In this document: positions 45,401 to 54,771 of the stretch, one piece after another
Position numbering within the stretch: position 1 is the stretch's first letter
Layout: each line of letters opens with the position of its first letter
Assembly: GCF_947502065.1 (NCBI RefSeq)
Contig: NZ_CANMYE010000002.1
Location: 248,001 to 312,000 of the forward strand
DNA from: an uncultured Pseudoteredinibacter sp.
GTDB lineage: Bacteria > Pseudomonadota > Gammaproteobacteria > Pseudomonadales > Cellvibrionaceae
Length of the DNA: 64,000 nucleotides
Reading direction: 5' to 3'
Made by a program: the position numbers and the translations under genes
Notes under the pieces: generated by a model
Told to the model about the DNA's origin: nothing
The model's database searches: none
The model's input: the letters and a program-made list of their open reading frames with translations, nothing else

Positions 45401-48400
45401 AGCAGCGGCTAGCGCTTCTTCGAATTCCTCATCGGAAACCGTCACTTTAACTTGTGTCGCCGCTACGCGCTCTTCATCACTTAAGTTGGCAGGGTCAGCC
45501 AGCGGATTGGGCTGGTTTGGCAAGGTATCTGGGTTACCATCAGGGTCTGGGGCCGCCTGTGGATTTACACTGATGCCTGCAAATAAGCTGTCTAAATCTA
45601 AAGCCGATGGCGCCGTGGGGCGTTGAGTATTGCTCGCCAGGGATCCTGATACCGGGCCAGCTAGCAGCTCGCTGGCCAAGGCATCGTCAATATCACCGCC
45701 CAGTGCTTGCTGTCGCAGCGTATCCAGTGGGTTTAAATTACGACGTTGAGTATTTGCAGCACCCGCGATATTCGCGCCACTACCAGTGTTTACAACACCG
45801 CTTGCACCGGCCGCGCTGCGATTATTATTGTTGGCGCTTGCGAATTCAAAATCGTCTTCGCCTACATCGTTTAATCCTGCTGGCGTTGTGCCAGTTGCGC
45901 CAGGGCTTACCGTTGGCGCACCATCGTCACTAGGCGGATCACTATTATCAATATCGTCTTGAGAAAAGCCAACGAAGGTTAAGCCCTCGACCGAATCTAA
46001 ATTTAGAATACCGAAATTGCCACCGCTACTGCCCTCGAAAACCATAGAGCTCGCTTCAATACCGCCAAAGTTGGCGGCTATAGTACTAGCCCTTAAGGTC
46101 ACATTATGCTCAGCGAGAATAATGCCATCGTTAGCAGCTCTGTTACCGGCCAATAGAACACTGCCTTTACTGGCAATAGTGCCAGAGCCGTTATTAAAGG
46201 CACCTTGATCACCAGAAAGCCCAATAGAGCTAAAAGAAGCAATGTAGCCAGAGTTACTAAAAGTGCCGGAGCTATTAGCATTGATAGATCCGGTAGCCAG
46301 CAAGGTGGCACCACTATTGTTTGTAATGCTACGGCCTTCTAGGTTAATGCCATGGGCTCGGGAGATAATGCGCCCGCTATTTCTAATGGCACCATCGGCC
46401 CGAATGTCAATCGTCCCGTCGATACGCAGGGTTTCACCACTGGCCAAATTAAATTCAGGCAAATCTAATAGTAATCGGCTATCGGCTTTGATAGCTTCTT
46501 GGCTTAGATCTGGCTGCTCATTCAGTTTCAGCTCTACCGTATCGCCGTGCAACATACTGCCGGCTTCTAAATTGAGTTTTCCTCCCACATCAATGTGAAT
46601 AAACCCGGAACTGCGCACATTGCCGCTGTTGGTAAAATTCTCTGAGAGCTTAATATTGGCATTGCGTACTTCAATATTATTATTTTCGTTAACGGTATCA
46701 ATTCTGATGGATTTAATTCCGGAAGAGATATCCAGATGATTGGCGGCAAAGATACGCGATTTTTCACCGCTAAGGCTTAGCTCAGCTTCTTCACTATCTT
46801 GTATGCTAAGCACATTGCCCGCTTGTAAGCTGGCATTAATTAAACGAATATTTTCAGCGCCGCTTAAGCTAATATTGCCGCGACTGGCTGTGTAAACCTG
46901 ATCATTTAATTGCTCACCATTAGGGCCAACAAACACTTCACCGCCGCTATTTAATGTACTTAACGCTGAGCGATCACTGATAAATTCACCATCAAATTCT
47001 AGGCTTAAATTATCTACCGTGGCGATTCGGCCTTGCTGCTCTATACCACCGGCCACCACAATATGGGCGCCCGCCAAACCTGAAACGTCACCTTCTACTT
47101 TTAAATCACTGCCAACATTAATATCTAATTGTCCACTGGCGTATACAAGAGACTGCTGCACGATTTCAACAGTGTTGTCAGGGTTATCACCCTGCTGAGA
47201 TAGCAACATACTTAAGGCGCTTTGCTCGGCCTCGCTAATACCGGGTAATTCACCTTGAATCGCTGCGCTAGCAGCGGCTATTAGGGCATCTTTTTGTGCT
47301 TGATCGGTTACACCTTGCAAATCTTGCTCTAGCTGATTGGCGATATCTGCCACAGCAGTGGCTTTATCACTGTCACTGGCCGTAACTAGATCTACAGTTT
47401 CCGATTCACTTACGTTTTTTGCAGTTTGCAAATTCGCTAAGACTAGCTGGGCGGTATCAAGCGAGAGACTGCCTGCGGTGGAATACAAAACCCCACCACT
47501 GTTATCGATAATATCTGCCGCATCAATACTGACATTAGCACCAGCAAGGTAACCACCACGGTTTAGTACCGTAGGAGCCGTTACATCAATATCTCGCAGG
47601 CTGCTGATAACCCCCAAATTACGCAGAGTATCGCTGATTTGAAAACGACTACTGCCACCGTAAATAGACCCGGAATTACTGAGTGTTTGCGCGTTAAAGC
47701 TATCGCTGCCATTGGAGCTTAATAAACCCGTATTCACAATGTTACGAGCATTCACGCGAATGCCCGAAAATAAAATATCAGCGGCGTTGCTAAAATCGCC
47801 CGCGTTGGCATTAAAGTTGGCGGAACCCGCGCCGGTAATGGTGCCTTGGTTACTAATAGAGCTTGCGGTGGCCGTTAACGAGCCTGCTCGCGTAACACTG
47901 CCAGCGCTAAAGATTAAATCGTTATTGGCCAATAAGCTTAGCTGCCCGCTAGATTGAAAATTACCGGCCTGCTGAATACTGCGGCCAGATAGCTGCATAG
48001 TCCCCGCAGCCATCAAGCCTGTGTTAGCAAGGCTGCTGGCATCTACCGTTAGATTATCACTGGCAACGATATTTCCTGAATTTGAAAAGCTGTTATTAAC
48101 ATTTAAGTCGATACTACCGCTATTGGCGTACAGGTTACCGCCGCTATTATCAAATACATCGGTAACGATATTGATATCGCCGGTACTATCAATTTGTCCA
48201 TTAATATTTTGCAGAGATTTTAAGTTCCAGTTAATACCATCGGCACTGATAACTCCGCCATTATTCACCACTTCTTCTAGGCCAGTGCCACCCAGTAGAT
48301 TGCCGCCCAGCAAACCGGAATTTACTAGACGACGAATGTCTAAATGAACATCGCCGCCATTAAGCACGGCAGCGCCAAGGTTTTCATAGGTGTCCGTTTT

Positions 48401-51400
48401 GAGAGTAAGCGCAGCAACACCATCAATTAAGCTACTGTCGTTGCTGATCGTGTGCGCGGCCAAGCTTAAATGGCCCGCCCTAGACACCAGTTGCGCCCCT
48501 TGCGAAATAGCAATGAGAGAATTACTCAATGCACTAATATCCAGCGTGGCGTCTTGTTGCACATCGAGCACACCCGCTACACTTTGGTAGCGCTGTAGAT
48601 TATCGACTTGCAAGCTGTCTAGTAGCACAATGCCATTATTCAGAAACTCACTACCGGCGCCGCTCGCAGCCCACTCACTGCTAAGGGCTTGAATAAAACC
48701 GGCATTGCTCAGCTGAGTGAAATTGTTGAGCGCCAGATCGGCCTCACTTAATAAAACGCCCTTTTCACCAATACTGATTGTAGGTACATTCAATTCGATA
48801 CTGCCGGCCTGTAAAAACGCTACTGCCGCTGTCGCCGTATCAATATTGACAGACTGAGCATTGATGGTGGCCTTATCGGAAGCAATTAAAGCGCCTTGGT
48901 TGTTCAACTCTGCCGTTAAATTAAGGTTTATGCTTGCCCTGCTGTTAATACTCAAGGTATTGAGCAGGCTATCAGCCTTAATATCTAAGCCCGCCAGCGC
49001 CAGCAGTAGGCCGTGGTTTTCAATAGCTTGTGTCTCTAGATTAAACTTGCCCCCAGCTTGTATAAGTCCATCTGCCGCGCTGGATTGATTGAATAGACGC
49101 TGCTGTAATTTGAGGCTCAAATCGCCCGAGGAAGAAATCAAGCCATCGATATTGCGCAGAGCCATAGCTTCGAAAGCAGCTTGCTCGGCCGCTATAATAC
49201 CGCTGTTTTCTATTTCGCCTACAGTATTAATGCTTAATTGGCCATTACCTAGGCCCGCGCTATACCAAGCGCTCTGGGCAGCAATTGTGCCACTATTGTT
49301 TAAGGTAATTGCACTGTTATTTCCTAACTGCCAATTCATCTCGCCTGCGCGAATTGCGCCACTATTATTTGCAGCACCGGCATTTATACTTAAGGCGTCG
49401 GCAGCAAATACTTCACCCGTATTCGACAACAAGCCGCTTAGCTTTATGGTATTTTCAGTACTTCCTAATTGGTTGGCTGCATGAATTCGGCCTGTACGTT
49501 GATTCGCTATGGCCTGGGCATCAATCGAAAAGGTATTGGCCGCGAGAATATCACCACTGTTTTGAAGCTCATTGCTGATGCGCAGGCTGATATCCGAAGC
49601 CGATAAAGTGCCTGCGTTATTAAACGAAGCGCCTACTAAATTAAGTGTTTCGCCAGCTACTATTTGCCCAAGATTCTCGCCGGCTTGGTCTATGGTAGCG
49701 CCAATATCAGCTGACGACGATATTAAACCACTGTGGCTATTTAGTAATTGCTCTGCACTTAGCTGTAAATTGTTTGCTACGATTGCTCCGCCATTAGCGA
49801 GCTCGCCGCGGCTTTGAATTGACAGATCACTAGCGCTGATCTGTGATTGATTATCTACACTTCCTGCGCTGATTTGCAGTGAATTTTCAGCGAACACTGT
49901 ACCAAAGAGATTGTCAGATGCCTGGTTAAGCAGTTCGCCACTCAGCTCTAGAGCAGCATCACCTGCGCTATAAATAAGCCCAGTGTTTAGATTCGTTATA
50001 TTATTTGCACTAAGCTGCAAATCACCGGTTTTTGTATCTACATCACCGGCGGCTATGCGACCGGCATTACGAATATTGCCAGTAATTGCACTGCCGTCGA
50101 TATTAGCAAGCGCGATCAACATAGCGCCTTCTGCATTATCGATATCAGCGCCGCTTAGTTGTAGGTTTTTATCGCTAACAATAAGGCCCTTATTCGATAA
50201 GGCGGCCTGGTTACTGATACCATTACCGCTAAAGAGCAAGCTCAAATTTCCTGCCGCGCGCAGCGAGGCATCACTTTCATTCGCCAGTGCTGCGGCCGAT
50301 ATACTGTGCAACGCAGTCTCACTTGCTGCAATAATATCGCCACTGTTTTGCAAGAGAGCTGCAACTGATAGATCCAAAGTACCTGCATTAAGCAAGCCGC
50401 TATTTGCTAAACTGCCTGCTGTGGCATTTAAGTTATTTTTCACATAGATGAGTGATTGATTTTCTAGGGCGCCATCTATGGCCAAATTAGCCTCTAAGGC
50501 TATCAAGCGAGCATCTTCAGCGTTGACAAAACTTTGGGCACTAAGCTCATCGATGCCATCAGCTTGAATTAAGCCGTGATTGACCACATCAGCCAGATCC
50601 AGTGTTAGCTTAGCGGCCAATGTACGACCATAGTTTGTAAGCTTAGCACCTTGCACCGTTAGATCATCGGCGTAGAGTTCACCATAATTATTGAATAAGT
50701 TTTCGATACTTATGGTTGCCGTGTCTTGCGCCAGAATGGCGCCATTTTGATTTGCCGCACTGCCATTGACTACGGTACCGGCATTAATGCTAAGCGTATC
50801 AACCAGTAACACACCACTGCCGGTAAACTCTTCATTGCCTACCGTTAATGGCAGCTGTATGCCTCCAATAGTGGCATTGTTATAGATCGTGTCGGCAGTA
50901 ATATTTAAGGAATCTAAGGCTGATAACCAGCCATCATTGTTCAGAACTGTTGCGCTAATATCCGCACTTTGTTTTGCGAAGATACTGGCAGCACTGCCAT
51001 TCGTTAGACTGGCATTCGATAATTCACCCGCCGTTAGCGTTAGAATATCCGCATGAATTTGGCCTTGATTGTTAAGCAGGCCTTGCACTGTAATGCTATT
51101 GTTTTCACTGTATATCAATGAATTATTGAGCAAATCACCCGCACTAATTGCTAGGCTATTGCGGCCATAAATAAGGCCCGTGTTGCTTAACTCAGAAGCA
51201 ATATTGATCTCTAAACCGTCAAGGGCATAGATTAAACTATCGGCATCACTTGTGTAGCTGCCTGCATTTAGAGTCAGATTATTACTAAGAAACTGGCCAC
51301 CACTATTATTAAGCCCTTCTTCAAGGCTTATGCTGCCTTCGTCTAAGCGGATTTGACCAAGTTGATTATCTAAAGAACTAGCCGCGAGGGTGATTTGCTG

Positions 51401-53752
51401 AGTATCGATAAGCCCAGAACGATTATTAATAGCACCTGCTATATTGGCAATAAAGCTTCCTGTAGCAATTACGCCATCTTCATTATTTAAACCGCCACTG
51501 TTAAGGGTAAAGCGATCAATAACTTGCAAAACGCCAGAGCTGTTATCAAGCACCCCCTGCATAGTAATATCTAAGCTATTGGCATTTAGCTCGCCCAGAT
51601 TTTGAAAGCTTTCTACAGCTAGTTGCAACTCAGGCGCTGCAACAAGTCCTTCATTAATAAAGCTGGCGCTGTTTACATTCAGCAAACCAGCGGCGATGAG
51701 CGTGCCACTGTTTAAAAAGCTGCTGGAGTTTAGCTGTAGCTTTTCAAAGCCGCTGAAATTTCCGCTGTTAACAAAGGCACCACTTAAATCCAGCTGTAAA
51801 TCTTCAGTAAGGATTCGCACCTCACCCGCCAATTCCACATCAGAAACTTGCCAGTTAACTTCGCCAGCCTGGGCCAACAAACCATTAACAGTTAACGCCT
51901 CGCCATGACTGTCTAGATTCCAGCTGCCACCGCTAAGCAAGTTGAGCGCATTAATATCAATGCCGCCAGCAAGGCTGCTCGCACTGATATTTTCGGTTGC
52001 TTGTATCGTCCCACCAAGCGCTAAGGCGCCACTCGAATCAATATCCAATACACCTGTGCTTACAATAGTACCGGTAGTTGTTAAGCTGCCTGTAGCATTT
52101 AAGCTAAGATTACCTTCATGGGATAGCAGACCTTGGTTCACCAAGCTGCCGTTTACATTGATTGCTGGTGCCGATATTCGTCCGGTCGATAGGTTTTCAA
52201 ATACTGGGGCATTGATAAAGTCAAAACCGGTCACATTAATGCTTCCAGCATTGCTGAAACGCTCGCTGAAATCTAAGCCCAGTTGCTCGGCCTGAATAAT
52301 ACCGCCTTCTTCATTCGAGCCAATGTCTCCCGTTGCCGAGATAACTCTAGCCAGTATTTGAGCGCCACTATCAAATAATCTGTTATTACTGAACTCTATG
52401 CTGGCTCCATCGGCCACTAGAAAACTGCCTACAGCAAGATCAACACTCCCCCCTTCAATCAGTAGCGATTCATCAACACGCACCGTAGCGCCAGATTCGG
52501 TTTGAGTCGCTGCTGCATCAACAGCAAGCGTTGGCGCTGAAAAAATACCTTCAGCGAACTTTACCGTTCCATCTGCACTAAGCGCGATGCCGGAACCTGC
52601 CAAAAACTCTTCACCAATAGTGATGCCGCCACCTGAATTTATCGTAGCCTTGCCTCGAACCTGCGTATCACCATAGATGACCGCTTGATTAAGAACATCG
52701 ATATTAAGCGCTTCCGCGGTTTGAATTGCGCCACCGGAGAGCACATTGAGACTATTAGCGCTAATGCTAATATCGCGTCCAGCGGAAAAATCCTTCTGCT
52801 GCTCCACATCGCCCTGACTATTGATGGTAATTGCTCCGGCTGCCGCCGTACCCCGCAGAGAAACATTACCATCGGCATCGATATTAAAATTACCACGTTC
52901 GGCATTGGCATAGCCCATCAGGCGCACACCGGCATTGCTGCCATCCACAATAATATTAATGCTGCCTGCGCGCATTGCCCCTAACTGGCTTGCATCTATG
53001 GCATATAAGGTCTGGCTATTCGTACTACGACTTTGCTTTATTCTGTTGGCGCTATAATCATAAAGCATGTCACCCGCAATAAGATTCAACTCCCCTGCAA
53101 CGACTGTATTGCCATTTAGATTGATTTTTCCGGCAATTAAGCTGAGCGCCGATGCATCAGTGCTTAAACCATTTCCAGCCAAACTAATGGCCGCATCGCT
53201 GCTAATATCTAAATCTAACTGACCACCAGTAATGATTGGCCGGCCAGTCGTTAAGGCAATGCTATCGGTATTAATAAAGCCACAGCCGTTACAGGCTATG
53301 CCATAGGGGTTGGCGATAATAAGGGATGCTTTATCACCGAACACTTCGATCTGCCCTAGCAGGGCCGAACTACTGCTACCGGTAACTTCATTGACGATTA
53401 AGCTAGCTGAGCGACTACTAAGATTGGGGTTGGCGGCAAGAAAGCCTGCCAAACTGCTTTGCCCATCTTGCAAGCTATTGTTTAAAACTAAGCCCTGGGC
53501 GCTTACTGAAAATTCTTCATATTGATTCAACGACACCCCAGCTTCACTGGGCGTCGTAATATTGACAACAGAAGTGCCATTCTCGGCCTTGTGAACGGTA
53601 GGTTTAAATTCTATAGGCGCTTTAGGATCTACAATCGGACCAGCCATCACAGCTGTAGTGAAAAACATCTGACACAACAAACTTAGGCAACAGCAATAGC
53701 TAATTACTTTTGCCGACCAATTCATCGAAGGTGAAGTTAAAGCATGTGTCAT
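39485..53752 (-). CDS. Giant filamentous-haemagglutinin-type exoprotein (TpsA2)
   Basis: 4755 aa, roughly 490 kDa from its length. The signal peptide ends near AVMAG. A TPS secretion domain covers about residues 40-290, with NPYGI then CNGCGF near 148-159 in place of the usual NPNGI. About 2300 residues of FHA-type beta-helix repeats follow, and an acidic Pro/Asp-rich non-repeat stretch lies at about 2600-3100. A second haemagglutinin-repeat region (about 3120-4140) is followed by a C-terminal region. The C-terminus contains HETAH at 4348-4352 with a downstream EANADYLG, a zinc-metallopeptidase pattern. A separate domain then shows GHYYTT (4427), LLADSYAHT with H4541 and GHGLHG (H4562, H4565), resembling metal-dependent hydrolases of the DUF6765/phospholipase C-like kind. 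No VENN motif was found. It should be exported by the nearby TpsB. Confidence 0.9.
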   Translation of the reverse strand: MTHALTSPSMNWSAKVISYCCCLSLLCQMFFTTAVMAGPIVDPKAPIEFKPTVHKAENGTSVVNITTPSEAGVSLNQYEEFSVSAQGLVLNNSLQDGQSSLAGFLAANPNLSSRSASLIVNEVTGSSSSALLGQIEVFGDKASLIIANPYGIACNGCGFINTDSIALTTGRPIITGGQLDLDISSDAAISLAGNGLSTDASALSLIAGKINLNGNTVVAGELNLIAGDMLYDYSANRIKQSRSTNSQTLYAIDASQLGAMRAGSINIIVDGSNAGVRLMGYANAERGNFNIDADGNVSLRGTAAAGAITINSQGDVEQQKDFSAGRDISISANSLNVLSGGAIQTAEALNIDVLNQAVIYGDTQVRGKATINSGGGITIGEEFLAGSGIALSADGTVKFAEGIFSAPTLAVDAAATQTESGATVRVDESLLIEGGSVDLAVGSFLVADGASIEFSNNRLFDSGAQILARVISATGDIGSNEEGGIIQAEQLGLDFSERFSNAGSINVTGFDFINAPVFENLSTGRISAPAINVNGSLVNQGLLSHEGNLSLNATGSLTTTGTIVSTGVLDIDSSGALALGGTIQATENISASSLAGGIDINALNLLSGGSWNLDSHGEALTVNGLLAQAGEVNWQVSDVELAGEVRILTEDLQLDLSGAFVNSGNFSGFEKLQLNSSSFLNSGTLIAAGLLNVNSASFINEGLVAAPELQLAVESFQNLGELNANSLDITMQGVLDNSSGVLQVIDRFTLNSGGLNNEDGVIATGSFIANIAGAINNRSGLIDTQQITLAASSLDNQLGQIRLDEGSISLEEGLNNSGGQFLSNNLTLNAGSYTSDADSLIYALDGLEINIASELSNTGLIYGRNSLAISAGDLLNNSLIYSENNSITVQGLLNNQGQIHADILTLTAGELSNASLTNGSAASIFAKQSADISATVLNNDGWLSALDSLNITADTIYNNATIGGIQLPLTVGNEEFTGSGVLLVDTLSINAGTVVNGSAANQNGAILAQDTATISIENLFNNYGELYADDLTVQGAKLTNYGRTLAAKLTLDLADVVNHGLIQADGIDELSAQSFVNAEDARLIALEANLAIDGALENQSLIYVKNNLNATAGSLANSGLLNAGTLDLSVAALLQNSGDIIAASETALHSISAAALANESDASLRAAGNLSLLFSGNGISNQAALSNKGLIVSDKNLQLSGADIDNAEGAMLIALANIDGSAITGNIRNAGRIAAGDVDTKTGDLQLSANNITNLNTGLIYSAGDAALELSGELLNQASDNLFGTVFAENSLQISAGSVDNQSQISASDLSIQSRGELANGGAIVANNLQLSAEQLLNSHSGLISSSADIGATIDQAGENLGQIVAGETLNLVGASFNNAGTLSASDISLRISNELQNSGDILAANTFSIDAQAIANQRTGRIHAANQLGSTENTIKLSGLLSNTGEVFAADALSINAGAANNSGAIRAGEMNWQLGNNSAITLNNSGTIAAQSAWYSAGLGNGQLSINTVGEIENSGIIAAEQAAFEAMALRNIDGLISSSGDLSLKLQQRLFNQSSAADGLIQAGGKFNLETQAIENHGLLLALAGLDIKADSLLNTLSINSRASINLNLTAELNNQGALIASDKATINAQSVNIDTATAAVAFLQAGSIELNVPTISIGEKGVLLSEADLALNNFTQLSNAGFIQALSSEWAASGAGSEFLNNGIVLLDSLQVDNLQRYQSVAGVLDVQQDATLDISALSNSLIAISQGAQLVSRAGHLSLAAHTISNDSSLIDGVAALTLKTDTYENLGAAVLNGGDVHLDIRRLVNSGLLGGNLLGGTGLEEVVNNGGVISADGINWNLKSLQNINGQIDSTGDINIVTDVFDNSGGNLYANSGSIDLNVNNSFSNSGNIVASDNLTVDASSLANTGLMAAGTMQLSGRSIQQAGNFQSSGQLSLLANNDLIFSAGSVTRAGSLTATASSISNQGTITGAGSANFNANAGDFSNAADILFSGIRVNARNIVNTGLLSSNGSDSFNAQTLSNSGSIYGGSSRFQISDTLRNLGVISSLRDIDVTAPTVLNRGGYLAGANVSIDAADIIDNSGGVLYSTAGSLSLDTAQLVLANLQTAKNVSESETVDLVTASDSDKATAVADIANQLEQDLQGVTDQAQKDALIAAASAAIQGELPGISEAEQSALSMLLSQQGDNPDNTVEIVQQSLVYASGQLDINVGSDLKVEGDVSGLAGAHIVVAGGIEQQGRIATVDNLSLEFDGEFISDRSALSTLNSGGEVFVGPNGEQLNDQVYTASRGNISLSGAENIRLINASLQAGNVLSIQDSEEAELSLSGEKSRIFAANHLDISSGIKSIRIDTVNENNNIEVRNANIKLSENFTNSGNVRSSGFIHIDVGGKLNLEAGSMLHGDTVELKLNEQPDLSQEAIKADSRLLLDLPEFNLASGETLRIDGTIDIRADGAIRNSGRIISRAHGINLEGRSITNNSGATLLATGSINANSSGTFSNSGYIASFSSIGLSGDQGAFNNGSGTIASKGSVLLAGNRAANDGIILAEHNVTLRASTIAANFGGIEASSMVFEGSSGGNFGILNLDSVEGLTFVGFSQDDIDNSDPPSDDGAPTVSPGATGTTPAGLNDVGEDDFEFASANNNNRSAAGASGVVNTGSGANIAGAANTQRRNLNPLDTLRQQALGGDIDDALASELLAGPVSGSLASNTQRPTAPSALDLDSLFAGISVNPQAAPDPDGNPDTLPNQPNPLADPANLSDEERVAATQVKVTVSDEEFEEALAAASPEGARPGSFWDTSALANSVAELNSRKLAAISKPDTQLNPAFNDIASLVGGGFTLPDLGNLLREFGDLDYLADYTGDLTGSEEAKGFAKLLGASDGLASIDASKLTFDELLNSDSGELLADGRFVNAGEINTRAHTRFVLDDQELLGEVAEETLAFLAGLPATAAGPESTGPANDSFSGPNQQENALASDTLAQLGLEFKPDENGKMDLSGHSIAGRALDNVEVRQDENGNLSLAVADQRRAISLGHMAGAFSANADGSYSDENGNSISQAEFQAQVAANNPQLFANNSASDTAAQNRSDYFNSILTRTDANSLSNVAAGGVTIVGRPDADGNYTRLAGEFTNTGMINTGNLTVMAQGMNLGEHSQINTRGDLYVDVKNDIDLGQGRNLNIGNNFIARAGGDIKLQAQSNESSTTSGNITTTQVNHDLASLVVAGNLLWDAGNDVILRGASLNVGGAAQIRAGQDVLIEAVANSHSQTEQRKNFEETFSSVTHHGSAINSVGDLSILAGNNLDIIGSSIAAGNDDFQSNISLAAGGDMTIASVTDEEYHYRYHRKKKSFGRSKTYTQESLDSANIASSVVATGSVLINTIIDEGGAVGITNSDSVSIVGSNIVAGDRAIVAAQNNVEILSAVEEFGAYNQSRKSGFLGLSKSNNSQLETQARHVGSNVAAGVDAQVLAGNDLNLRASNVAASNDVELRAGILNEAGSLTLNAGTDTQYNREVSFKKRTGLIVTGNGIAVSAAKEKGQETLSNTSVGSTVAGGGDGTLVAAEDVNLIGSLVDVGGKLRINAGRDVNILDKDQTLNTTTWNNEKTTGISFSADRNSVSAFAGKITEKEKITNSNTNNAPSVLNSGDDLIVQAGRDINQVGSIVNSGKDAIYIAENNINISAGINQSSQERNFESSRSGLGVSIQHNVGNTLDSLQNIGGGNGVSQASSVLAAVDAVSSFTQGPTASIHLGNSSSSTNSTSIQQLANNSQINAVGNVLLKAGNDATLAGANVDAGKTIAVAANNINILAVDQLFQNTNESESASSGVVIRGGGNQASIGVAHSQGNSDSSQSGSQAAISTLNANNISLVAKNDLLIEGANIDALNDIELSAANDISITSAQSNSDSSFNSDSMNAGAGLGVTVGQGGASVGYYVEGGFSKEDLERQSNTHQNANINAGGNLVINSGRDTTVSGAHIEGEDVDIDVAGDLSVASLQDTASADGQRSDANLSVTVGYGVSVSGSAGYGETQGNKAWVENQTSIVGLNSVDIDVEGHTQIDGALIANIDENGEDQGNLELTTGSIGFSDIEGVDEESSRYVNISGGFTSEANSSNSSAGTGPGQRNRGGVDQNGVTSWGVNGYNNERNREQTTRATVGEGNITVTGGEGNGEEQLAGLNRDINNAQEVTRDEKSETNLYVTSSSVDSALSPGQTLAQWQQGLANYGANTLEAIKSLERGKELGDLVIDAFTEHGVGGGFEKTLATSAHLAASWQLSKYHPELLAKIVDKTATAEEVEEAYQAYVDIYGDITNSDDLDVAVIISEIDAKGATDGQGDVYINHGEEGTSRSDGSEAIGVLAHETAHNSNDSSEANADYLGEKAQEIFRNEADRAGVEVGEHSDSDQRQWVEDNRDSALVVANNEQFYNEDPATLRFYNEAGHYYTTFFVGLSHGIDPEVIAVVAQFSQLPDEVNGLDAMSSRARAAVVDVASFFGAEIGSGSTRDQMLVIYNRLHSLTGGDAVAMREEVSRRIIAADTPEEKGVLIHLLADSYAHTRLDDPSKLYGGESDELDLGHGLHGTAPDEIHRRPDLYKAYVRNLVEVLTAGSTNQPSAEDIRKTQGRLIGAVNRAVENSYIDVESDSFDIGPEGEDGDYRLVHGAAALGTTQNIRELVLGTIEKDKLDLVDAPERNTLDHYRENSNDSLTDIGSYIENSTNTKEENQESRSIQINNSLSEAVNKVINGREGAEVSSPNTVEEKADDVNGDLNE

Positions 53753-53774
53753 AGTACGATCTACCGATATTATT

Positions 53775-53794
53775 GCAGGGCCTCCTTGCCCTGC
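53775..53794 (-). promoter_or_regulatory. Hairpin with a Shine-Dalgarno-like loop before the giant TpsA gene
   Basis: Stem GCAGGGC with GCCCTGC; on the coding strand the loop is AAGGAG. It lies 22 bases or more ahead of the ATG, too far to act as the ribosome site of that start, whose own upstream sequence is weak. It could modulate transcription or translation between the SEL1 gene and the giant gene. Confidence 0.4.
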
Positions 53795-53857
53795 GTGAAG
53801 CTGACGATATGCCAGCGTTTAAACCCTATTACTTTCTCGCGTAGCGCGCTGTTGTAG

Positions 53858-54751
53858 CTAGGCGCCTTTATTGAGAGTTTTTAGACGATCCTTGCTGCTT
53901 TGCTCTACCCAATTACGCGCTAGCTTTTGATATTTGTTCACATCATCGCTACTCAATTGGCGCAGTATATTGTCGCGACGTACTGCTGCCTGCTGCAAGC
54001 CTGCAGCAGCAGCAAGATTGAATAGCATGTAGGCAGTACCTTGCTTGGCTGGGCGCAGCTTGCCTTCCTCAAAGGCGTTTGCCATTTCATAAAGCGCTAG
54101 TGGATTATTTTGCGATGCCGCCATAGCAAACCAACGCAGCGCCTCCTTCTGATTTTTCTTAACTCCAGTACCATCTCTATAAGCAAGTGCTAACTTATTC
54201 TGCGCACCAATATGATCTTGCTTTGCGGCTTTGGTGAACCAATTAACCGCTTCTTTCATATTAATAGAAACGCCCCAACCTTTTTCAAACATAGTGGCGT
54301 AGTTAAACTGTGCGTCGGCATTGCCGGTAGCCGCCGCTTTTTTAAGAATATCTAAAGCCTGGCTATAATCCTGCAACACACCGGCTTCACCTCGAATATA
54401 AACAAGCGCTAATCGGTTTTGACCTAATGCGCTGTTTTTATCAGCTGCCAACTGATACAAACCCGCCGCCCTTTTGATGTCAGCACGGGTACCCAGACCC
54501 AACTCGAACATGCGACCAAGGTAAAACGCTGCATCACCATCACCTGCATCAAAACTGGCTGACAATGCCTTAGCGGCTTCCTCAAATTTCTGCGACTCCA
54601 ATTGCTTTAAAGCGGCATCGGTCGCTTTAGATTTGGCCAGCGCAAAACCAGGCGCAATCAACATACAGGCCGATAGCGCCACAAGCCCCAAGGTTTTCAC
54701 TGCTGTTTTCTTTACTGATACATTCTTAACTGCAATTTTTTTAACTAACAT
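53858..54751 (-). CDS. Periplasmic SEL1-repeat protein
   Basis: 297 aa. Signal peptide ending at FALAK, then about six SEL1-like repeats (AAFYLGRMFELGLGT, AQFNYATMFEKGWGV, AQNKLALAYRDGTGV, ALYEMANAFEEGK) and a C-terminal helical tail. SEL1 repeats bind other proteins. It lies between TpsB and the giant TpsA, 20 bp after TpsB, so it may assist folding or export of the exoproteins in the periplasm. An ATG four codons upstream exists, but GAGGTG sits at the right distance from 54751. Confidence 0.85.
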   Translation of the reverse strand: MLVKKIAVKNVSVKKTAVKTLGLVALSACMLIAPGFALAKSKATDAALKQLESQKFEEAAKALSASFDAGDGDAAFYLGRMFELGLGTRADIKRAAGLYQLAADKNSALGQNRLALVYIRGEAGVLQDYSQALDILKKAAATGNADAQFNYATMFEKGWGVSINMKEAVNWFTKAAKQDHIGAQNKLALAYRDGTGVKKNQKEALRWFAMAASQNNPLALYEMANAFEEGKLRPAKQGTAYMLFNLAAAAGLQQAAVRRDNILRQLSSDDVNKYQKLARNWVEQSSKDRLKTLNKGA

Positions 54752-54771
54752 AAAACACCTCATTTGTGCTT

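Noticed and set aside
42042..53525. Many 60-150-codon plus-strand frames opposite the giant TpsA gene
   Set aside because: They mirror the repetitive codons of the haemagglutinin repeats and show no motif, signal or ribosome site.
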